This document shows positions 1 to 9,600 of a DNA stretch of 64,000 bases, piece after piece (position 1 is the first letter of the stretch; the number at the start of each line of letters is the position of its first letter). The DNA comes from Symbiodinium natans (taxonomy: Eukaryota > Sar > Dinophyceae > Suessiales > Symbiodiniaceae): contig CAJNDS010002423.1 in the NCBI GenBank assembly GCA_905221605.1, forward strand, positions 217,501-281,500, given 5' to 3'. The position numbers and the translations under genes are program-made. The notes below the pieces were generated by a model. That model had not been told where the DNA came from, ran no database searches, and worked only from the letters and a program-made list of their open reading frames with translations.

Positions 1-244
1 CCTAACCCTAAACCCTAAACCCTAAACCCAAGACCATGAAAAACACGAAAAAAACCCAGAAAAAACACGAAAAACAAACCTGGACCCGAGAGAAAGACAG
101 AAGTAATTTTGGAAAATGCACCAAGCAGCAGTAATCACAAGAACATGTATGGCAACGCAAGGTAGGAGGTGGAAACAGAAACAGCCAGAGAGCGAGAGCT
201 GTTCCTCTCGGTAGTTCCTTGGCTCTGGTGCGTCAGCAGTGTGC

Positions 245-390
245 GGTTTAGGGTTTGGGTTTAGGGTTTAGGGTTTCGGGTTTAGGGTTTAGGGTTTAGG
301 GTTTGGGGTTTAGGGTTTAGGGTTAGGGTTTAGGGTTTAGGGTTCAGGGTTTAGGGTTTTGGGTTTAGGGTTTAGGGTTCACTTTTCAAC
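245..390 (+). repeat. Interstitial TTTAGGG array
   Basis: Imperfect TTTAGGG heptamers with TTCGGG, TTTGGGG and TTCAGGG variants read on the + strand. The array is flanked by unique sequence. Confidence 0.9.
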
Positions 391-1054
391 CCTAACCCCT
401 AAACCTCTAACCCTAGGCCCTTCTGGCATTTCTTGGCCAATCGCTTGCACTGCCAGCCTGTCACCCTCGGCCCTAAACCGGCTCAGGATTTGTGTCGCTC
501 AAACGTGGTTCCTCCGAAGCTTATTTCGGGGGCGTGCGGTTTGGGGTTTAGGGTGTATAGGGTTGAGGTCTCATCATCTCGCTGTGGAGGCACCTCCATC
601 ATTAAGATTCGCGATGTGCACTATCAGGAGCTGCCTCGGGAAATGCTAAACCCTTAAGCCCTAAACCCCAAACCCGAAAGGCTCGGAACATGCTAAACCC
701 TCTAACTCCTAAAACCTGGGAAGGCACCAGCGGCTTAGAGATTGTCGAGGGGTTCTGGAAAGTCCCAAGCCCCCAGCATGTGGGGTTTACAGGATTTAGG
801 GTAGTCACGCTTCTCAGAATCGAAGTCTGGACCCCAAAGCCCCTAAACCCTAAGCCCTAAGCCCTAAGCCCTAAGCCCTAAACCCTAAACCCTAAACCCT
901 GAACCCTGAACCCTAAACCCTAAAACCCCAAAACCTCGGACCACACTGGGCCTGGTGTACAAATCCGTATGCCTGCCAGGTGCCTGCTCACCCCTAAATG
1001 CCTCCTCACCGCAAAAGAACTAGCTGATACTGTAGCCCTGAACATACTGAGGTA

Positions 1055-1145
1055 GGGTTTGGGGGTTTAGGGTTTAGGGTTTAGGGTTTAGGGTTTAGGG
1101 TTTAGGGTTTAGGGTTTAGGGTTTAGGGTTTAGGGTTTATGTTCA
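1055..1145 (+). repeat. Interstitial TTTAGGG array
   Basis: About eleven near-perfect TTTAGGG units read on the + strand, after a degenerate GGTTTGGGGG lead-in. Confidence 0.9.
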
Positions 1146-1689
1146 GGGTGTGGAGTGGGGTTTAGGGTTTTAGGGGGCATTGACCTCGGCACTTCCAGGC
1201 TCTCACCCTCGCAGCTTCAGGCTACGGCCACTTCTTGCCCTCGACCTTCAAAGGTTTATAGGGCTTAAGCCCCTCACAAATCGCGTAAACCCTAAACCTT
1301 GCAAACCCTAAACTGAAATTCGCATCAATCCAAGAGCCTTTAGAACCGGGAACAAGAACTCCGGACGATGATTTCCTGAGACGAGAGGCAGTCCTGTTTG
1401 TGGCTCCCCCATGTAGCTGGGGAGTCGCTGTGAGCCTGCACGCTGCGTTTGACACCTGATCCCCACATGCAGGGTACGGCATGGCCTTTGTGAGATTGTT
1501 GCTTAAGGGGTATAAGGAGGGACCCCTAGAAGGGACCCTTCATCTTATTCCCCTATAAAACCCCTATACATATATATATATATATGTATATTGCTCACCC
1601 CCCCCATGATCTACCGCGGTGGGTCTGGGAGAGAGGGCGCGGGGGTGGGGTGGGGGCCTTGCATGCACTGTAGAATGATATACGAAGTT

Positions 1690-2603
1690 GGCAAAATTAT
1701 GATAGTGATGCTGACAATAATAAAAGCAGCAATTAAAATATTAAAAAATGATAATGATAGGAATCATAATAATCATAGTAATAGTGATAGCAATACTAAT
1801 TTCAATGATAACCACAATAATGATTGTAATAATAATAGTAGTAATCATAATCATAAGAAGAATCATAATCATACTATACTGTAAACAGTGGTAACAATAG
1901 CAATAGTTATAATAACAGGAAGAGTGGTAGTAATCATAATAATATAGACAAATTTATTTTTTTATTATAGTAGTACTAGTAATACGAGTCAAACTAGTAA
2001 GAAGCAGAAGAAGAAGAGTAATGATAGGAATAATAATGGTAGTAAGAATAGTAAGAATCAAAATGATAATACTACTGATAATAATAAACATAGGAATAAT
2101 AGTAACTATGGTTATAAACGTAATAATCGTAAGAAGAAGAATAATCAAAATAAACTAGTATGAACAATAATACCAGTTGTAACAACAACAAGAATAACAA
2201 ACAGCAATAATGCTAAAACCAAAAAGAATAGATACTCTTAGTAATAATCATAATGACAATAGTAATTATAGTAATGATACTCATAATAAGAATAATGATG
2301 ATGACAATAGTAATGATGCTACTATTACTAATGATCATACTAGTAGTAGTAATGGCAATAGCAATAATGGTAATAACAATAACGATCATATTACTATTAG
2401 TAGAAATATAATAATCATAGGAAGAATAATAATGATAACAATAGCAACTATAATAATATTAATAGGAATACAAAATGATAATGTTAACAATAATTATGAT
2501 AATAGCCACAATAGCAGAATAATTAAACGAATAATCCTTGTTATAATGATACGGCTAACAATAAAAAACACGACTCATAGCAATAATTGTAGTAGTAGAA
2601 GTA

Positions 2604-2690
<87 letters not shown>

Positions 2691-2890
2691 ATTATGAAAT
2701 ATTGATATTAATAGGAATACAAATAGGAATGATAATGGGAATAATAATAGAAATATAATAACAATACTAATGCTAATAATCAAAACATGCTAATAATCAT
2801 AATCATAATGTTAATAATGGTAAGAAGAATCATATTAACAAAGATAATAGTAATCATAATGATAATGACAATAAGAAGAAATTTAACAGT
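1690..2890. repeat. AT-rich degenerate trinucleotide tract
   Basis: This 1.2-kb tract is built from AAT, AGT, ATG and ATC triplets in drifting order. Both strands therefore show long open frames of N, S, I and Y residues. These are translations of the repeat and not genes. It is strikingly poorer in GC than everything around it. Confidence 0.85.
2589..2691 (+). repeat. (AGT)n microsatellite
   Basis: About 100 bp of AGT repeats, the first few interrupted by AGA, form the perfect core of the larger trinucleotide tract. They read as poly-serine on the + strand and poly-tyrosine on the - strand. Confidence 0.95.
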
Positions 2891-3364
2891 AATAAAACCT
2901 ACATGATTTTCTGAAACAAATCAGAGTTAAGAAAAACGTGTGGTCTCATTTACAAAATTAAGATTTTTGAGAAAAGGTAGATGATTTTCCGTTAAAAATT
3001 GGAAATTCATGTTTTTCTGCAAAGAAAAGGATGGTGGCGATCCAGTTTTGTCCAGTTTCGGCCCAGTTTCGATCCAGTTTTGGTCCAGTTTCATGAAACT
3101 GGACCTACTACCGTCAAGTCTTCAATAGACGTTTGGCAGATGGTTCGCTATGCACGTCACCCGTCATTTCGCCCGTCAGTGTTTGAGGAAAAAACACAGC
3201 CGCAAGACACACGTTCAAAAAGCAAAATGCACATAAAACACACACCACTGCTTTTATGTGGCATAAGATAACATAGCCTTTTGTATTATAGTGTAGTTTT
3301 TTCTACATTTTCCGAGGAAAAAATCAGAAATTCAGACTTAGAGTTTAGGGTTTAGGATTTAGGG

Positions 3365-3369
3365 TTTAG
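3365..3369 (+). repeat. Target-site duplication, left copy (TTTAG)
   Basis: TTTAG directly precedes the 5' LTR and recurs directly after the 3' LTR. Five bases is the usual copia duplication length. The heptamer background means a chance match cannot be fully excluded. Confidence 0.8.
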
Positions 3370-3574
3370 TGTGAAGCCCAAGGATGGCATCAGCATTGTC
3401 AGCCCAGAAGGCATCTTTCATCACGAGTATTTCACCATCAACACGGCTCCCCAGATGCCAGAAACCCCATAACTTCCGTATTCAGGTGAACCACCGGTTC
3501 CGAAGGCTTTTGGCTGGTCGCAAAATCGCGATGGGATACGAGGCTGGGCCCCGTAGGCTACCTCTAGTCTGACA
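3370..3574 (+). repeat. 5' LTR of the copia element
   Basis: A 205-bp repeat begins TGTGAAGCCC and ends CTGACA, with the TG...CA termini usual for LTRs. It matches 11828-12032 at all but one position. It should carry the promoter and polyadenylation signals, but I see no clear TATA or TTTT box. A short frame inside it is a shadow, because in the 3' copy this sequence encodes the end of the polyprotein in another frame. Confidence 0.96.
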
Positions 3575-3575
3575 T

Positions 3576-3588
3576 TGGTAGCGGAGCC
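3576..3588 (+). promoter_or_regulatory. Primer binding site (tRNA-primed minus-strand start)
   Basis: TGGTAGCGGAGCC begins two bases after the 5' LTR. It starts with the TGGT complement of a tRNA 3' ACCA. It closely resembles the TGGTATCAGAGC site that many copia elements use with initiator methionine tRNA, so that tRNA is the likely primer. Confidence 0.85.
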
Positions 3589-3617
3589 TGTATGCTCCTG
3601 TAACTCCGCTTGCTCAC

Positions 3618-6600
3618 ATGTCGTTTCCTGATGCTGGTGATGGTGATCCGCTGCCGGGCTTCGACGGAGCTCAAGGTCCCGGTGGTGATGTTCCGGTCAA
3701 CGAGCCGGTCGATTCGAGTGGCAGGACCTCGGACACGGGACCTGCAAGTCGTGATGGTGACGATGTGGTTTGGACTTCGTGGAATGAAGATGGAGATTGG
3801 GAGCAACGCGGTTGGTCCCGCGACATGTGGTCTTGGACTCATTGGGAGGAGTCAAGAGATCGACGAGGAGATTGGCGAGAGGTGGACGGAGAGCGTCGGG
3901 CTAGCATGACGAGCACAGGTTTGTCCGGCACCGGCGACTCCCGGACCACAGGGCCTGCCGGCCGGAATCCAGGCTTGTGGACGATGCCCGGAGATCCGTG
4001 GAGCGATGGGAGAGGACACGGTGGCGGGCAATCTGATCCTTGGATGGCGTACCGGACTTCATGGCCTGGTCAGGTGCTACCTGGACAAGTCGGTCTTCCT
4101 CATGAAGTGCCCGGTGGACCCGGACCTCCACTACCTCCCTCGGCAGATGGTCGAGCCTGGGTACCTCCTGGTGACGATTCACATCTTCGCCCTCGAGTCG
4201 AGAGAGATGAAGGGGCTGTGTGGAACGGATGGCGTCACTTCGGCGATGGCGGCTACTACCAGGACAATTCTGACGGTCGCAACGGGGGTTTGAAGAATGC
4301 CGGGCACACCCGCCCGACAGAGCGGCTCACCGCACCTTCTTTCTCCGGCGACGGTGAAGACGTGGGGTCGTCAGCTCGGTCGTACCTGCGACAGATCGAA
4401 GCCTGGCGGAGGATGACGCTTGTTCCTCTACACCAACAAGGGCTAGTGCTTTACCAAGGACTATCTGGAGGAGCATGGGTGGCCGCAGAAGAGTTGAACG
4501 TTGATGAGCTCGGCAAGGCCACCGGAGTGCAGTACCTGGTATCATGGGTCACAGCTCGCTACCTCGACCTCGAGATCACGCGGATCGGCCGGGCGTTCTC
4601 CGAGTTCTTCAGGAAATTGAAACGGAAGCACGGGCAGAGCATCAGGGAGTACAACACCGAGTACGACAGGCTCTACGCTCGTTTGAAGGAGATTGGATGC
4701 ACTTTACCCGAGGCCTGTGCAGCTTGGTTGTATGTGGACCGCCTCCAACTTGAAGAACATGCCGAACTCAACCTCCTGGCGAGCGTCGGGAACAAGTACG
4801 CACTGTTGCCTTTGCAGCAGGCAGCAGTGATCCATGACCGTGGGCATCGCAAGCCTTGGGAAAATGCCAAGCGGAAACCCTACATCAACCACCTCACCGA
4901 TGCCCAGGATGACGAAGAGGAAGCCCACTCCGATGAAGAGGACCTTGCCGATGGAGTACCCGAAGAAGTCGCCACCGCCTACATGGCTTACCAGTCCGCC
5001 AAGAACAGGTACAAGGATCAAGCGCGCAACCGGGGGTACCATGGTCCTAAGGGGGAAGAATCTGGCGGTGGAGGAGGCAACGGACACGACAAGGACTCGA
5101 AAGGGGTGAAGGACGCCAAGATCAAGAGTATGAAAGCCAAGTCGTTCTGCGCAGGATGTGGGAGAAGAGGCCACTGGCACCGAGACCCCGAGTGTCCCCA
5201 CAACCGTGGTCGAGATGATGACAAACACCCAAAGGGGGCCGCCGTGAAGGAGATCGAGATGTGCAGCGTGATGCCGGCCGACGTCTTCGTGGTGAAGTAC
5301 GAGGGCGACCAGTTGCACGGGATCACCGACACAGCTTGTGCAAGGACGGTTACCGGGACTCAGTGGCTGCAACGGTACCTAGACATCGCCGGGAAGGATG
5401 GCAACTCTCCTCAATTGCATCGTGAGTGTGAGGCCTTTCGCTTTGGTACCGGGAAGATCTACTACTCATCGTTCTACGTGATCCTCACGTTCACCTTCGG
5501 CAACAAGCTGGTTCAGGTCAGGACCTCTGTGATCACGGGCGACATACCCCTTCTCCTGTCCAAGACAGTTCTCGGAAAGCTTGGGATGCTCTACGATGTT
5601 GAAGGGGGAAAGGCCGATTTCACCAAGGTAGGGATACAGAACTACAGGCTGGCGACAACGCCGTCCGGGCACCCTGCCATTTTGATTGTACCTGCCCCTC
5701 CTCCCATCAGTGGAGGAGCTGACTTGCTGGCAGAAGACCTTCGACTCGAGCCTCTCGCGGCATATATGGCTTTCGCTGTGTCATGTCGCAGTCCTATGGG
5801 CGCTAGCAGTCCGAGCCAGCTCTACGGTTTCTTCCATGACAAGAAGTTAGACCCCAGTGTTCGAAACATGCTCGCCCATGAGAAGTTCGAACATCATACC
5901 TTCTATGCATGGTGGTTGGGAACTTCCATCGCTGGGGACTTCTGGGTTGAGACCTTTGACAGTTGGATTCGGATACATGTCACCCCCAGGAAAGTCCTTT
6001 TTAACCCTGCAAAATGGAAGACATCTACTCCATTGCTGCGAACCATGCTCTTGAACAGTATCGGAGACTTTAGAGTGACAGAGGGGGTGTGCTGCAACTC
6101 CGGGAGGTGGCTTGAGCCTACAGTAGATGTCATTGGAGCCAGTGAAGCTGATCGTGACGAACCACTCCTGCCGCTGTTGTGGATCGGAAGAACAGTGTTT
6201 AGCAAAGCTACACAACCCAATTCGATACCAACCCCATCTCTCCCGAGCGGGTATGTCAGGGCAATGTCCTCTGCCGCCGCAGTCGATGAGACCCGCCATC
6301 TCGAAGATGGGGAAGGTGCAGCTCCTCGAGGAAGCCTTGCGTTTGGGCTTGGTGGTCCACCGAAGCTGGAGTGTGGAGGAGATCAAGTCGGCGATCATGG
6401 AGCACACGGCCCAGGAGGACCAGAACGACCCCACGATGATGATGAAGAGGATGGGCAACATGACCCTCGCGGAGTTGAAGTTGAAGGCCACTTCGTTGGG
6501 AGTCGAATACAACGAGCGAGTGACGAAGGGGAACCTCCTGCGGTTGGTGAGAGACCATGTGGGCACCGAGGACACCGAGCTGATGAAGGTCGGGCGATTC

Positions 6601-9600
6601 CGGGGCTACGAGTTCCGCGAAGTACCGACCTCGTATGCGACATGGGTGGCGCAGGAGTACAAGAGGGCGGACACCATGGACCCCGACCTGGTGAGGTTCC
6701 TTCGATGGCACGAGAACAAGGAGAAGCAAAAGAAGGAGACATACTCCGGGGGGCTGACGGACAATGGATACTCAACGACCCCCTACATCCCGAGCTACGA
6801 CACGGCGGACAGTCAATCGCAGTACCACTCGTACCAGTCGCACCGATCGAGCGCGGGGAGCTCATGGGGAGTGGTGGATACTCCGGACGCCTCGAGGAGC
6901 CCCAAGAAACGAGCCACCGGGGAAGTGAATCCGGAGATCATGGACCCGGAACCGGACCCCTCCACCATGGCCGAGATCCAAGCGTTGGAGGCGAAGTTGG
7001 CGGCACTCAAGGGCAAAGCTCAAGGACAAAGGAAAGGGAGGTGATCACAAGCGATGAACGGAGAGCTGGCCGCGAAGGATGCGGGGGATGTGCAGGAGAT
7101 AGGCCAGACGACCTGATCACCGAAGAAGAGTTCCTCTCTAGGTATAAGACCCACCACTCCTACCTCGTGCAGGACCTAGAAGATGATATCCACAGCGCGG
7201 CAACCCCGGTCGAGGATGCGGCCCAGGAAGCCTACAAGCGCGGTGACTTCAGCCATGAGAGATGCCTGCAGGTTCTACGGCTACTTCCTCATGAACCACA
7301 AAAGGTCCTTAGGGGAAAGGGGTTTGCAGTCAACGAGGGGGAGAACGATGGGGGAAGCCTACAGTCCGGGTACAGTTCCTATGGCCTTTTCGTCCACGGA
7401 GGGACCCATGGAGTCACAGTAGCCAGTCAAGACCATGGACACCTGACCAGGTACATCAATGCCTACGGGAGACACCACCTCGAGAAAGGAGCCACATGGT
7501 CCACCTTCACCCTGTCCGTCAACGTCCAATCGAAGCTACACCACGATGCCCACAATTTGAGAGGGAGTCAGAACCACTGCATCAGTCTTGGTCAGGATTC
7601 CGGAGGAGGGGTCTGGGTTCAGCATCGTGACCTTAGCGAAAGGGAAGCCAACACCGCTGAAGTCGTGTGGAAAAGGGGTGGGAATGGAAGTTGGATACCT
7701 GGCCACATCGTCAACACCAAGAACAACTTCTACTCCTTCGACCCGCACCTGAAGCACTCGACCGAAGAATGGGGAGGAAATAGGTGGTGCCTGATATTCC
7801 ACACTGCTCGCAGCATCAACAAGGTTGGCGATGAGGTCCGGGACTACCTGAAACGATTGGGGTTTCGCCTACCTCGACGAGATCCTGAACAGCAAGAAGA
7901 GGGGCATCGGGTGGGCAAGCTGAAACCGAATCGGGGGATGAGATCACGTCTTTCCGGGATCGCGGGCAAGTTGAGTGTTCTCTATACCACCTTGCTCATT
8001 GCCTCCACCTCGTTTCTTAGCGAAGTATACAGTCCAGGTCCGACTTACGACCCCATCGTGCTCTTTGAAATCGGTGGGTTCGATCACACGATGGAGGCCA
8101 CTGATCTCAACAAAACGGTGTTGGAGCCCTTGTCGTGGACCAGCTACAACGCGCCCGAGGGTAAAGAGCTCGCCCATAACTTCATCATCGGGGCAAGTCC
8201 ACAAGAGCTATGTGTCCACACCGGTGACATGCCAGAGGGTTGTGAGCAGGACGTGTTGGACCTTGCACGAGAACAACTAGAAGGTGGGGGGAGCGTTATC
8301 GTCGAGGACGACAAGGTCGGGAGGTTCGTTGACTACCTCACGAAGTACTTGCAGTACTATGACGAGGCCAAACAGCGGGCAGTGTTCTTCAGGGAGAAAG
8401 CCGGACGACGGAGATGGGATGGAGAGAAACGGGCACACCAAGTATGCGTTCTTGATGAAATCGGAGGAAAACCTGACGAGGACGCCAAGAAGGACATCAA
8501 GCTTCAAGCCGGAGGAATACGCTTCGATCCCTCAGTTAGCGAGACCATTCGGGGTCCTCTGAGACGTCTGCATCAGAACCTCGGACATCCTCGACGAGAA
8601 GATCTGCTTCGCCATCTTCGCCTGGCTGGTTGCGAGAATGCCGTCCTCAAGGCAGTCAAAGGGATGACTTGTGAAGTTTGCGATAGTCAAAAGGGGCCCA
8701 ACATCGCAAGGCCTAGCGCGCTCCCCAGGATGTACGGTTTCAATGACTGTGTGGGGGGCGACATCCTCTATGCCCACGATGTCAACGACGAGAAGCACAT
8801 CTTCCTCAACCTAGTCGATTGGGGAACCACCTTCCAGGTTGTGGTCAAAATCCCAGGTACCAAGGCCGAGGACCTCGAGAAGGCATTCAACGATCATTGG
8901 ATCACCCCCTTTGGACCTCCGGTGACCGTGTCTCTGGACTTGGAAGGTGGTCTGCAGAAGGGGCTAGCGCGACTTTGTGATTGGCACCACATCAAGGCGA
9001 AGCATGCTGCGGCCCAAGCCCACTGGCAAGCAGGGGTCACTGAGAGGCATGGGGCTTGGTGGAAAAATATCTGGGATCGAGTCGTACATGATCGAAGCGT
9101 TGGAAGTGAAGAAGCCGAGTTAGCAGCCACATGCGTATCAAGTGCCAAGAACGAGCTCAGGAGGAGGTGTGGCCACGCCCCAGTCACCTGGGTCTTCGGC
9201 AGAAATCCAAGGGGGCTGGAGGACTACATCGACCCCGACTCAGGAGAAAAGCTCACCTGGAGTCTGTCCGGAGACAGTCAATATCAGAGGTTGGTCACCA
9301 TGAGGGCATCCGCGAGAATCGCTTTCCACCAGTCGCAGAATGATGATCGGCTTCGACGAGCTCTACTACAGCGGGCGAGGACTGTGTCGAGACCGTATGA
9401 GCCGGGAGAGCCGGTACATTTCTGGTTCCAACCCAAGAATAGGAGGAGAGCGAGATGGGAAGGGCCTGCCGTAGTGGTTGGGCGAGAAGGGAACAACTAT
9501 TGGATATCCAGGAACGGACGATGCCGATTGACAGCGCCAGAACACCTTCGCCCATCAGGACCAGAAGAAGTCGGAGAACTCATGACCATGAAGTACGTCG

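Larger units (their letters stand above)
1..3369. other. Telomere-like repeat region left of the copia element
   Basis: No gene is recognised here. Short CCCTAAA/TTTAGGG arrays (about 1-30, 245-390, 839-930, 1055-1140) alternate with unique stretches of 100-400 bp. An AT-rich trinucleotide tract fills 1.69-2.89 kb. The stretch 2.9-3.34 kb is unique and AT-rich, with the near-repeat 'CCAGTTT(C/T)GG' occurring several times at 3040-3090. Small open frames here are mostly translations of repeats. The first bases match the C-rich telomere strand, but the array is only about 30 bp long, so this is not shown to be a chromosome end. Confidence 0.7.

Noticed and set aside
1-40. True chromosome end at the left edge
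   Set aside because: Only about 30 bp of C-rich heptamer is present and identical arrays occur throughout the window, so nothing marks a terminus.
2210-2783. Long open frames of N/S/I on + and poly-Y on -
   Set aside because: They are translations of the AT-rich trinucleotide tract, with no protein-like composition.
3384-3572. Open frame inside the 5' LTR, repeated at 11842
   Set aside because: It is a shadow of the LTR sequence; the 3' copy is used in another frame by the polyprotein.
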